This document shows positions 15,882-25,583 of a DNA stretch of 64,000 nt, in pieces. The notes under the pieces are model-generated. The model ran no database searches. It was given only the letters and a program-made list of their open reading frames with translations, and was not told where the DNA came from. The stretch comes from Bacillota bacterium (GTDB taxonomy: Bacteria > Bacillota > Clostridia > Acetivibrionales > DTU013). Position numbers and translations under genes: made by a program. The DNA lies in contig JAFABI010000032.1 of NCBI GenBank assembly GCA_023426125.1, positions 1 to 64,000 on the forward strand, in the 5' to 3' direction. Within the stretch, counting starts at the first letter, position 1. The number at the start of each line of letters is the position of its first letter.

Positions 15882-18800
15882 CTATTTCATAAAACCTTCA
15901 GCAAATCTTTGCAGGACAGTCGCCACCTCGGCGCGGGTAGCACTGCCCTTCGGCGCGAGTGTGGCAGTCGTCCGTCCATTGATCAGTCCTTCAGCGTTTG
16001 CCCAGTTCATGGCTGTCTGTGCCCAACTGCTGATGCCGGATGCATCGATAAAGACGCTTAGATCGGCTGTCTTCGTTACGTCATAACCCTTGTACTGTGA
16101 ATACCGGTATAAGATCGCCGCCATCTGCTCGCGGGTAACGTCATCATTCGTGCTGAACAGCCCGCTGCTGTAGCCCGTGACAATACCGTTTTTGTTCGCC
16201 CAGACGACGGCGTCCGTATACCACTCGCCGCTCTTTACGTCGGCAAAGCCATTCGTACCGGTGACGGTGGGAGAGCCTTCACGCCGGTACAAGACCGTCA
16301 CAAGCATCGCCCTTGTCATTTGGGCATCCGGGCTGAAAGCTGTGGCGCTTGTTCCTTTAAACAGCCCATTTTTTACCGCAAATTCCACGGCACCGTAGAA
16401 CCAATCCGTCGACTTCACATCGGAAAACGGGTTCTGCCAGACTTCCGTATAGCCTACAGCATAGTAGGACAGATGAGTTGTGGTGAAAGTCGCCATGCCA
16501 CTTTCCCTGTCATAGGCGCAGGTCATTTTCTCAAGCTCGCCCGCGTCGCTAAGGTACCAGACGGTGACGCCCGAAGGGTCCTCGCCGGTTTTTAGTGTAT
16601 GGGGCAGGGAAACTGTTACGCTTCTACCGCTAAAGCCCGGGATATGGCTGCCGCCGCTCATTATGGAAATGTCGTAGACGGGGTTATTGCCCACTGCAGC
16701 TTCCTGCGCCAAGGTAAGCACCGTCGTGTTGACGAACTCCAGGCTGACCGTAATGCTGCTGCCCACCGCTTGTCTAGCGATGGAAGATAGCACATTATTG
16801 GGTATCGTGATATTTCCGACCGGAGTTTTCACCGTCAAGTCAGCGCTCGTCTCCGAGGCGACGGAGGAGAGGGAACTCTTCGGAAGCTTGATGCGTACTT
16901 TCTTCGCCTCGCCCGTGATCTCGGGCGCAATCACGATGGCATTGCTGTCCTTGTCTTTCGCGGCGGCTATCGCCGTCGTCATGTCGGACGCCATGACCTC
17001 GACCGTAGCGGTGCCGTTTGACGCGGTGACCTTCGGGGCGAGGATAGATGAGTCGGAAGACGCACGCGCATCGCCTCTATGATATTCATTGCCTATGTCT
17101 TTACCCAAATCCCGTGTGAAAAGCCATTCTACATAGTCGCCTTCGCTTACCGGCTGATATGCTGCGGAATATCCGGGGAAACTTGTAGAACCGCCATGGG
17201 TTATCCTGTACATCCATCCACTGTCCGGGCCATCGCTGAATTCCCCCCAGCCTCCAATAGCTGCCACATATACCCCGTATTGCGTATTGGGATTAGCATC
17301 CAGTTCCAATCCTGTTTTTACAAGCAGTGTGTATGCGGTCTCGCCTTCCTCGATTTCAATTGCCTTTTTTGTGTAAAAGGTTTTGCCCTTGGGGTCAACT
17401 ACACTAATGTATGCATATTTTTTATTGGCCTCCGGATTTCCACCGCTGTTTTCTGTGCCTTTTATTATTGCAGTAAATGTTTTTGAGGTTGAATCGCTTT
17501 TGGGCCCCGTAATAGTGGCCGTCAGCGTCACACTTACATCACGTGCGCCTCTCGTGACCTTGCCGTCGTTTGTAAGGTTCAGCGGCTTGTCAGAGAGCCA
17601 AACGATTGAAGTGCCAAACAAACCGGAGCCTGGAAGCTCAATATCCCCTGTTATACCGGATATATCACCCAGGTTAAGAGCATCAGCGGCTTCGAGAACC
17701 AAATGCTTGTCCAATGTAGCGTCAGCTGCAAGCTTTGCCGTATCCCCGCAGTATTTGAGCGTAAGCTCCGCACCATCAACCGGATTCGCGTTCAAGTTTG
17801 CTACACGGTTCTGACCGTCATATAAGTACCATGCTCCGTTGCCGGTAGCTGAAATACCGCTTACCTCCATTATGGCGGAGCTTGTGGGAGTAAAGCTGAA
17901 CCCATATTCAATGGAAGCCTTTTGCAATATCTCAAAATATGTGCCGCCAGAGGCGTCAACGGGAGCGAAGCTTAGTATTGTTTGCCTGTCCGCTGTTCCA
18001 AGGATGCTTACCGTGATGCTTCCGGCATTCTTCAGCCCCTTTATGGCGTCCCTGAGCGCGAAGTATGCCTGGCCAAACTCATAATTCTTGCCTTTATACT
18101 GCTTTGCGCCCTCATAGGCATTTTGCAGGGCGGCGACAGATTTGTCTGTATACTGGTCGCTGTGGGAAAGCAGTGTCGAGGCAGTCTCAATAAGCTCACT
18201 GAGTTTGTCGGGAGTTGGATTCTCGCTCACCCATACGTTGCTGCCGTGGTACAGGTCCGCGAAGGCTATTGCTGCCTGATTCCTGAATCCTCCGTCAGGA
18301 TTTTCAAAAGCCCATTCATAAATAACGCGAATTATATTCGTTCCATCTTCCTGTATCCACTCTCCATCGTTAAGAAAGTCCCAGCCGTCAATGCCGGCTC
18401 TCATGGCGCCCACTGCACCGCTTAAAACACTATTGGTTCCGACGACGGCCGAGTATCCCGCGTATGGATACCCGCCGATAAGGCCATATTGCTCGTGCTC
18501 CGGATCGTGTTCAAGCGCCCCAAGGCAAATCTGCCTGAATGCTTCTACCTTTGGAACAAGGCTGCTGTCTGCGGTGTTGTGGACATAGTTTGTTATTGGG
18601 ATCATAGCCCAACCGCCATAATCAGCGCCCTGGTTAAGAGACGCGAGCATTCCTTGAAGCCGCCGCAGACCGGGATCCAAAAGCTCCGGCGTCATGGCCC
18701 CCGCCGCCTCAAGGCCCATAAACAGGAAAATAGGCTCTGTCCAGGCTCCCCAAGTGAGATACTCGTCATTCTGGTAGATATAATTGAGGAGCCTCTGCAC

Positions 18801-21110
18801 GTAATTCATGCCCTGATAGTTATAGGGGTTGTCGCCTTGAGCGACAATTTGAAGAATAGCGGCGCCAAGGTCGGTGCCCGCCCATGTGCGGCCCGGCTTG
18901 TGGTTCTTGAGGTTGTATACTGTGAAGCCGTATTTGTCAAAATCCTCGCGAAGAGCCGACTTTGCCATCCACACATCCCAGTAACTGCCTGTAAGGTTCC
19001 GGTTTTCCCCATAATATTCCCGAAGCTTATAGACGGCTTTTGTGATAAGGTCATCATCAGCAACTTCTTTACCTACGGTGACCTCAAATATCTTGCTTGT
19101 CGATGCGCTACCGCTGGAAATTGTAGCGGTCAACGTTACATTTTTCTCTTCAGACGAGATGCTTACCGTACCGTCGTGAGCAATAGCCGATGTATCTGAG
19201 CTATTCCATGTTATACTGCTTCCGTTTTCACCCACGGAAGGAAGCGTTACATTTTCTGTAACAAACAGGGGTATTTTTATCGCACTCGCATCAGCGTTTA
19301 CTATCGCCTTGTCCGATATGCCCTGCGCAGGAACGGTTATTACAAATATCTTTGAATCCCTTGCCTGACCAAACGACGCGTTTGCAGTCAGCGTGACAAT
19401 GATGTCGGGCTCACCTTCTGCCGGTCTTGCGATAGCGCCGGTCAGCGGGTTAATCACAGCTTCATTGGAAGATGTCCAGCTTATTTCGCTTCCAAAGCGG
19501 CCGGAAGTCGGCAGCGTCAGATTTTCCGTCGCTGTCGACGGCAGGCTGATCGTATCCAAATCCCGGGCAATCGCTTCAATCTCATTCAGTTCCGGCGAGT
19601 ACACAAAGGTCGCCATTGCGGCTTCACCGTGCTTATAGTCGCCAAGGGCAACTGAGCCTCGCCATACGGAACCTACGCTAATATATGGCGACACATTCGC
19701 GTTTGGCAGATAAAAGTATCCGCCCAGGTCAGCCTCGGTTAAGTTTATGTTTTTGGGATCGTCCAGATGCTCTTGCGTTGCAAAGCTGCCCAGCAAAGTA
19801 TCCATAAGCCCAAGCTCTTCAACCTTGTCTTTTTGCCCGGTGGCAATCAAAGCCGAGATATATTGGGGCAGGTTGATCTGGTTTTTGATTGCCTCCGGCA
19901 TTGTGCCCAGGTTACCCGTATAGTCGACTCCTTTATTTCCTCCATATAAAGCCGAAAAGCTCCGCATAAGGCCGTCCAGCTCAGCCTTTGCAACGTCCTT
20001 AAGCGGCTGGGATTCTCCGCCGTTCACACGAACCTCGGTTTCGTCATTCACCCAGCGCGCCAGAAGCTGCGCGGCGTCAAGCTGCGCATTTAGCGAAAGG
20101 CTCATCATTCCGGCCATATTTGTCGGACCTATCATACGTCCGCCGAAGATTTCCCATGTAGTTTTAAATTTTGCGTCTACAAAGCTCTCAAGATAGGTTT
20201 CGATCGCGCCGGTGCGCGTCTGTTTGTGATTTCCGCCCTCGACGCGCCAATCATCGCCGGCATAGTACATCTCAAGAGTAAGTATGGCATGTGTATTGGT
20301 TATGCTCAGATGTGCCGGTTTCATTGCTACGGTGTACTTGAAGTTTCCATCATCCCCCAGATTCGACAGAAGCTCGGCAATCAAGTCGGAGGGTTCGCTT
20401 GCCTGCATACCGGAGTCTATTTTATAATACTGCCGAGGGTCCTGTCCCCTTGCCATGGCGTCGATAGCGGCCATCGCCTCCGCCGATCCTGACGTCGGGC
20501 CCTTCCCTGTATAAGCACTTTCCGAGCCTGTAAAGTCGGCATTCAAGGGTATGCCGCCAGTCTGCTCAACATCTCTTGTAAGCGAGTACACACCCAGTGC
20601 AGTCAGAGGCGCCCACAGTGTCCTGGTTTCATAATACCGCAATTGCGCCTGAAGCGTGTCATCGAGCAACCTATCTGTCACCGTGACGGGTTGCTCCATA
20701 ACGTCAAGCGCCATGCTTGTCCCCCCGGCGTCCGCCCAAACCTCGGCCTTAAGCGTGCAGCCACCCTTCGTATGAGGGATCCACGTAAAATCAAGCGAAG
20801 CGCTTTCATCCGGCGCAAGATTTTCTAAGGGTTGCTTTGTCTGGTCCACTTGTAGTACTATATCCGCGTCGTTGTGCACCTCATAGACCGTGACGCTTAC
20901 AACATCTGTTGTTGTACCCGTATTCCTGACCGTAACCCGTACGGTATACGTTTCATTTGTTTCAATGGGATCTGCGTCCTGCGATCCGTCGGCCGTCCTG
21001 ACGGCGACGCCGGTTATTTCTGCGGATACACTATCCAGCGCCAGTGCAGACATCGGCAGCATACCGATCAACAATACAAGCGCCAGCAAAATTGATAATG
21101 CTTTTTTCAT
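15882..21110 (-). CDS. SLH surface protein with helical-barrel regions and transcobalamin-like DUF4430 domains
   Basis: 1742 residues, with ATG at 21110 behind AGGAGG. A signal peptide (1-24) is followed by a CARDB-like beta domain (to about 135), then a long helical region (about 135-480). Two Ig-like domains follow (about 515-690). A second helical region (about 690-960) has prenyltransferase/squalene-cyclase-like character (NPYNYQGMNYVQRLLNYIYQ, GGWAMIPITNYV). Then come a DUF4430-like domain (about 1033-1120, NGAWYLYDGQNRVANL), an Ig-like domain, a clear DUF4430 domain (about 1230-1337, SGWMYRITHGG...GDYVEWLF), the shared LTPK/LAPK-type domain (about 1355-1555) and three SLH repeats. A helical alpha/alpha barrel plus DUF4430 is the architecture of transcobalamin and intrinsic factor, so corrinoid binding at the wall is the leading inference. 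It is 102 bases from the 21213 gene, probably in the same transcript. Confidence 0.85.
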   Translation of the reverse strand: MKKALSILLALVLLIGMLPMSALALDSVSAEITGVAVRTADGSQDADPIETNETYTVRVTVRNTGTTTDVVSVTVYEVHNDADIVLQVDQTKQPLENLAPDESASLDFTWIPHTKGGCTLKAEVWADAGGTSMALDVMEQPVTVTDRLLDDTLQAQLRYYETRTLWAPLTALGVYSLTRDVEQTGGIPLNADFTGSESAYTGKGPTSGSAEAMAAIDAMARGQDPRQYYKIDSGMQASEPSDLIAELLSNLGDDGNFKYTVAMKPAHLSITNTHAILTLEMYYAGDDWRVEGGNHKQTRTGAIETYLESFVDAKFKTTWEIFGGRMIGPTNMAGMMSLSLNAQLDAAQLLARWVNDETEVRVNGGESQPLKDVAKAELDGLMRSFSALYGGNKGVDYTGNLGTMPEAIKNQINLPQYISALIATGQKDKVEELGLMDTLLGSFATQEHLDDPKNINLTEADLGGYFYLPNANVSPYISVGSVWRGSVALGDYKHGEAAMATFVYSPELNEIEAIARDLDTISLPSTATENLTLPTSGRFGSEISWTSSNEAVINPLTGAIARPAEGEPDIIVTLTANASFGQARDSKIFVITVPAQGISDKAIVNADASAIKIPLFVTENVTLPSVGENGSSITWNSSDTSAIAHDGTVSISSEEKNVTLTATISSGSASTSKIFEVTVGKEVADDDLITKAVYKLREYYGENRNLTGSYWDVWMAKSALREDFDKYGFTVYNLKNHKPGRTWAGTDLGAAILQIVAQGDNPYNYQGMNYVQRLLNYIYQNDEYLTWGAWTEPIFLFMGLEAAGAMTPELLDPGLRRLQGMLASLNQGADYGGWAMIPITNYVHNTADSSLVPKVEAFRQICLGALEHDPEHEQYGLIGGYPYAGYSAVVGTNSVLSGAVGAMRAGIDGWDFLNDGEWIQEDGTNIIRVIYEWAFENPDGGFRNQAAIAFADLYHGSNVWVSENPTPDKLSELIETASTLLSHSDQYTDKSVAALQNAYEGAKQYKGKNYEFGQAYFALRDAIKGLKNAGSITVSILGTADRQTILSFAPVDASGGTYFEILQKASIEYGFSFTPTSSAIMEVSGISATGNGAWYLYDGQNRVANLNANPVDGAELTLKYCGDTAKLAADATLDKHLVLEAADALNLGDISGITGDIELPGSGLFGTSIVWLSDKPLNLTNDGKVTRGARDVSVTLTATITGPKSDSTSKTFTAIIKGTENSGGNPEANKKYAYISVVDPKGKTFYTKKAIEIEEGETAYTLLVKTGLELDANPNTQYGVYVAAIGGWGEFSDGPDSGWMYRITHGGSTSFPGYSAAYQPVSEGDYVEWLFTRDLGKDIGNEYHRGDARASSDSSILAPKVTASNGTATVEVMASDMTTAIAAAKDKDSNAIVIAPEITGEAKKVRIKLPKSSLSSVASETSADLTVKTPVGNITIPNNVLSSIARQAVGSSITVSLEFVNTTVLTLAQEAAVGNNPVYDISIMSGGSHIPGFSGRSVTVSLPHTLKTGEDPSGVTVWYLSDAGELEKMTCAYDRESGMATFTTTHLSYYAVGYTEVWQNPFSDVKSTDWFYGAVEFAVKNGLFKGTSATAFSPDAQMTRAMLVTVLYRREGSPTVTGTNGFADVKSGEWYTDAVVWANKNGIVTGYSSGLFSTNDDVTREQMAAILYRYSQYKGYDVTKTADLSVFIDASGISSWAQTAMNWANAEGLINGRTTATLAPKGSATRAEVATVLQRFAEGFMK

Positions 21111-21212
21111 GATCTTCCCTCCTAAATATAACTTTTTTTATGAACGCGCTCGAATATGTATTTCGCGCCACTGTTGTCACCACCAACCCGGTTGATTGGG
21201 CTTTTGAGAAAA

Positions 21213-24200
21213 CTATTTTACAAAGCCCTCCACAAACCGTTGCAGTACCGCCGCCACCTCTGCCCGGGTAGCGCTGCCCGACGGATTGAGTGCGCCGTTG
21301 TCGTCGCCTCTCATAAGCGCTGAACCAGTTGCCCACTTCATGGCCTCCAGCGCGTAGTCCGGGATCTTGCCTCCGTCGTTAAACTGCGAAAGTGTTCCTG
21401 CGGTGGAGGTGTCGTAGCCCTTCTTCGCGGCATAGCGGTAGAGGATAGTCGCCAGTTGCTGGCGCATGACGTTGTCCTCGGTGCCGAACAGCCCGTCACC
21501 ATAGCCAGTGATGATGTCGTTTGTATTTGCCCATATTACGGCATCTGTATACCACTCACCGTTTTTCACATCGACAAAGCCATTGGCGCCGGTAACTGTG
21601 GGCGAGCCTTCCAGACGGTACAGCGCCGTCACCAGCATTGCGCGGGTCATGGGCAAATCAGGACTGAAGGTAGTGGTGCCGGTGCCGTTGAACAGGCCGT
21701 TTTGCACGGCAAACTCCACATGCTTATAGAACCACTCGGTATCCTTAACGTCGGTAAAGGGGTTTTCCCATGCTATCGCTGCGTTATAACCCACGACATA
21801 GTAGGACAGGTGATTCGTGGTAAAGGTTGCCATGCCAGTTCCCTTATCGTAATTGCAGACCAACTTCTCAAGCTCATCTCTGTCGGTGAGATACCAGACC
21901 GCAACTTTGCCCGGATCCTCGCCATCCTTCAATGTATACGGCAGGGAAACCGTTATGCTGCCGTTGCCAAAATTGCTTATGTGGCTGCTGCCGCTGACAA
22001 TAGAGATATCGTATACGGGATTATCGCCGATAACTGTTTGCTGCCCGGTGGTAAGCGAGGAGGAATCCATCGATTCAAGGCTGACTGTTATGCTGTTGTC
22101 AGTTGCCTGCCCGGTAATAGAGGCCATCACGCTATTGGGAATCGTCACATTGCCAACAGGTGTCCGTAGCGTCAGAGCCGCATCCGTTTCCGATGCGATG
22201 GAGGAAACGGAGCTTTTCGGAAGCTCAATGCTGACCTTTTTCGCCTGCCCGGTGATCTCAGGTGTTATGACGATGGCGGTGTTAATCTTTTCCTTTATAC
22301 TTGCAATTATGGATGCTATATCCGACTCACTGATTTTGGACGCGGCCATGCCGTTGGATGCCGTCACCTTCGGGGTGAGGACGCCGGGGTCTGAAGATGC
22401 GGGGGGCATACTGCCAGATGGAGTATTGTTTCTGTCAGGCTCTTTATCTTCAGCCAGCAGCCACTTGTTCCAATCCGACCCGTCGCCCAGCGCAGGATAG
22501 TCCGGGTCGTCAAACCAGTCCTCGATCTCATAGCGCCAGTCATTTACATAGTGCCAGATGACCTGGTCGCCGTTATTCAAATCCCGCTCCCGCAAGCCAA
22601 ACCCGGGATGCTTTCCGTTGACGGTATACATCCAGCCTGAAAATTGCCCGTTGGTGAACTCGGATAGTTCATAGCCTCCAAGAGATGCAGGAGCCGTAAT
22701 GGTTTTGACATAGTTCGTATCCTGCCCCTGCGCATGCAGTCCGGCATCCGCTATCGCTTCCACGAACAAATCATATACGGTGTCGCTCCTATTCATGGTA
22801 TATCTTTTTGTTGCAATCCATGTGACATATTCGGAGTCGTTGATTTTGCTGCCCAGGTCGACATCTTTGCCGGCCAGTGTCGCGCCGATGAGCCGGAAGG
22901 TAACGTTGATCAGGGTAGAGCCGGGGTTGTCTTGCCTCCAGCTTGCCGTCAGCGTCAACGTCTCAGGCATATCCGGCGTATAAGCTAAGTAGCTCTCCTG
23001 CCCCGAAAACCAACCCAGGAACGTATAGCCATCCCGAACCGGGGTAGGGAAAGCCGTATTCTGGGTGCCGGCGTCATAATAGCGGGTGATGGAGGGTTGG
23101 TCTTCCACCCGCCCTCCGTTCGCATCGAAGGTGACCGCGGTGTGAGCCGCATCTTCGCCACCCTCGTCCTCGGTGATCGTCAGGTAATAAATCAGCGGCG
23201 CTTTCTCTCCCTCCTGGACGATCACCCGGATGATGCCATGGACGGGAGTCTTCCCAAATGTGACGTTAGTTCTTCTGGCTCCGTTAATGTAGACATGCGC
23301 GTCCTCTGCAGCGGTGACAACCACCTCAAATGTGCCGCTGACAGGGACGTTATAAGTGTAAACGCTCTCCACTACATTGACAGCCCGGCCGTCCACCGTG
23401 ATGGCAGAGGGCGCGGAACTCACGCTCACATCGCTTTCGTCGGGGGCAGCCACGCGCACCATATGGATTTCCGTAGATTTCTCACCGATACCCGAGTTGC
23501 TGATATTGGAAGCTGTCTGAATCTTAACATAGCGGACGCCGTTGGTAAGTTCGACCGGGTAGCCGCTTCCGTCCACCGCCCATTTCAAATCAAAGCCATC
23601 CGTCTTGCCACTGTATGTTCTTTTTGTCTCTGCGTTATAATAAGTTCCCGTATATGGATTGAAAGCTTCATTGGTAATGCCTTCGTCGCCCGAATCCGCA
23701 TAGCCGAAATCGGGATAAGGCGGGACGGTGTTGCCGTACTCGTTTGTCCCCTTCGCCGGTTCCAAAAGTACACCTGTCACAGTGATTTGGGACTCCAGTT
23801 CCTCCGTCCAGGGGAATAGGGGATAATAGACCCTCTGCGGGTATTTGTCCGCCGTTCCGCTTCCGCCGCGGTTATCCGTCCAGGAAGAACCCGAGCCTAC
23901 GTTGGTATAGGTCATGGAGTAGTCCCAGACGGCATTGTCTTCATAATGCAGGGAGCCCGCAAGATTATACCATGTCTCCCCATCCTCAGAGACCAGCACA
24001 TTGCCGGGCTCGGCGAAGGCGTTGCTGCCGTCGTAGGAATTTCCAAATACGATGAAGTCAATGCCGTAAGGGTTCCTGGGGTCGTCAACGATGGCGTCCT
24101 CATAATAGTATGTGATATACCCGCCAAAGTTGCCCAGGGAGGTTGGCCCGCCATTTGTACCGTCATGGGCTGTTTCGCTGGTGGTCCACACACCGCGCAG

Positions 24201-25379
24201 TGTCGGCACCGCGTTCAGGCCGTAAGGGCCAAGGCTGCTTCCGTTGGTGTATTGAGACGCTATGCAGAGGTATTCGACCACCGACGTAGGCATGCCGCTA
24301 TATTGTTGTGAGTAGCAGGTGAAAGTGTAATCGGCATAATTCTCTGCCGCTTGCACCCGCACAGTGGTAACGGTTCCCTCGACGGAGGTATCCAGAGACA
24401 GCTCACAGCGGCCATCCGTCACGTTTTGAGCTATATCGCCGATGTAAACTCCGGCTCCTTCGCCGACATGGATGATGAACTTCCCTTTGTTTTCTCCATA
24501 CAGCACCACAGCGTCATAGGCTTTGTCTTTCCTGGATATTATTCCAAACCCGTGATCTACAAAATCTCCCATGAGTTGTCCGTTGGTGATCTCTATGCTG
24601 CCGATGGCAGCGCTGGGCAGCACTTCTATCCCTTGCGTGGCCGTAAAGCCCCCAAAGGAAACCGTAATGGCGGTATCGTTCATCGTCAGCGCACCGGAGG
24701 GCTCATAAGCATAGCCTACCACAGGAACAGGGTCGCCTTCGTTCAGCGTTGCCATAACAACCATTCCGGCGGGGTCGAATCTCTCCCCGGCATAATAGGT
24801 TGTTTTTGTCGGAGGCTCCTTGATGGCGATGGATTCCACCGTATCAGGATCCGGGTCGTCTGAGTTGTTGGCCTCCGCGATGGAAAAGTTGAATGTATGG
24901 ATAGTCACACCGGTATCGCCGGCATAGGAATAGACATATAGAGACAACGTCCCCGTCCCGTTTTCAAAAGGAACGGCGGCTTTATAATCGTTTTTTTTGA
25001 AAGCATTCCAGTTGTTTACTCTGGCAAGTGCCGTCAACCCCGGCTGCGTATTAACCATCGGAACAGCAGCGCTTTTCTTATCGGTATAACAAAGTATAGT
25101 AAGCGCGGCATCCATCGGCGTGCCATTTTCCAGCAGAATATTAAAGGTCCTGTTGGGGTAATTTCCCGTTCCAGTCGTTACAACCTCGTAACCGGCTACA
25201 TTCGCACCTAAAACTTCCCAACCATAAAGAGTACCTTCATTGGCATTGGGTTTATAAAAGTCATTCACAGGAATAAAGTTAGGCCCTGATGGTATATTTT
25301 CCTCCGCCAGAGCCGCATGCACAGCTCCAAACATTATCAAAAGCACCATCACGAAGTATAGTATTCTTTTTTTTATCAT
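21213..25379 (-). CDS. SLH surface protein with cadherin-like, InlB-repeat and DUF4430 domains
   Basis: 1388 residues, with ATG at 25379 behind AAAGGAG. A signal peptide (1-25) precedes a beta-rich N-terminal domain and a Big-type Ig domain (about 160-250). A ~300-residue Tyr/Gly/Asn-rich domain follows (about 340-655; contains DFIVFGNSYDGSNAFAEPG and NVLVSEDGETWYNLAG). Next are a cadherin-like beta-sandwich (about 660-745), an InlB-type repeat (VTFDANGG...DGYTFLGWFSG, about 750-815) and a DUF4430 domain (about 823-950, SGWMYTVNGKHPGFG...GDQVIWHY). The shared domain (about 1003-1193) and three SLH repeats close the protein. It lies downstream of the ECF transporter genes on the same strand, separated by ~200 bases. 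Corrinoid or substrate display at the cell wall is inferred. Confidence 0.85.
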   Translation of the reverse strand: MIKKRILYFVMVLLIMFGAVHAALAEENIPSGPNFIPVNDFYKPNANEGTLYGWEVLGANVAGYEVVTTGTGNYPNRTFNILLENGTPMDAALTILCYTDKKSAAVPMVNTQPGLTALARVNNWNAFKKNDYKAAVPFENGTGTLSLYVYSYAGDTGVTIHTFNFSIAEANNSDDPDPDTVESIAIKEPPTKTTYYAGERFDPAGMVVMATLNEGDPVPVVGYAYEPSGALTMNDTAITVSFGGFTATQGIEVLPSAAIGSIEITNGQLMGDFVDHGFGIISRKDKAYDAVVLYGENKGKFIIHVGEGAGVYIGDIAQNVTDGRCELSLDTSVEGTVTTVRVQAAENYADYTFTCYSQQYSGMPTSVVEYLCIASQYTNGSSLGPYGLNAVPTLRGVWTTSETAHDGTNGGPTSLGNFGGYITYYYEDAIVDDPRNPYGIDFIVFGNSYDGSNAFAEPGNVLVSEDGETWYNLAGSLHYEDNAVWDYSMTYTNVGSGSSWTDNRGGSGTADKYPQRVYYPLFPWTEELESQITVTGVLLEPAKGTNEYGNTVPPYPDFGYADSGDEGITNEAFNPYTGTYYNAETKRTYSGKTDGFDLKWAVDGSGYPVELTNGVRYVKIQTASNISNSGIGEKSTEIHMVRVAAPDESDVSVSSAPSAITVDGRAVNVVESVYTYNVPVSGTFEVVVTAAEDAHVYINGARRTNVTFGKTPVHGIIRVIVQEGEKAPLIYYLTITEDEGGEDAAHTAVTFDANGGRVEDQPSITRYYDAGTQNTAFPTPVRDGYTFLGWFSGQESYLAYTPDMPETLTLTASWRQDNPGSTLINVTFRLIGATLAGKDVDLGSKINDSEYVTWIATKRYTMNRSDTVYDLFVEAIADAGLHAQGQDTNYVKTITAPASLGGYELSEFTNGQFSGWMYTVNGKHPGFGLRERDLNNGDQVIWHYVNDWRYEIEDWFDDPDYPALGDGSDWNKWLLAEDKEPDRNNTPSGSMPPASSDPGVLTPKVTASNGMAASKISESDIASIIASIKEKINTAIVITPEITGQAKKVSIELPKSSVSSIASETDAALTLRTPVGNVTIPNSVMASITGQATDNSITVSLESMDSSSLTTGQQTVIGDNPVYDISIVSGSSHISNFGNGSITVSLPYTLKDGEDPGKVAVWYLTDRDELEKLVCNYDKGTGMATFTTNHLSYYVVGYNAAIAWENPFTDVKDTEWFYKHVEFAVQNGLFNGTGTTTFSPDLPMTRAMLVTALYRLEGSPTVTGANGFVDVKNGEWYTDAVIWANTNDIITGYGDGLFGTEDNVMRQQLATILYRYAAKKGYDTSTAGTLSQFNDGGKIPDYALEAMKWATGSALMRGDDNGALNPSGSATRAEVAAVLQRFVEGFVK

Positions 25380-25455
25380 ATTTTCTTCATAACTCCTTTT
25401 TATTTGAGTTCTTGTAAATATTTATTTTTCCGTTATAAAAGCCTATTTTTAAACA

Positions 25456-25479
25456 GGTGAATCCAATGCCCTATTCACC
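25456..25479 (-). terminator. Weak hairpin after the ECF operon
   Basis: GGTGAAT pairs with ATTCACC on the minus strand, followed by TGTTTAAAAATAGG. The weak T-run suggests partial termination, leaving open read-through into the 25379 gene. The 25380-25583 gap shows no other feature. Confidence 0.35.
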
Positions 25480-25583
25480 GGAGCATACCCCTTTCTATAA
25501 GAATATAAAATTTCAGGCTGTTTTTGATTAGAATCTACAAGAGACATCATTCTTCTTTACATCCGGCAAAATATCTCAGACCG

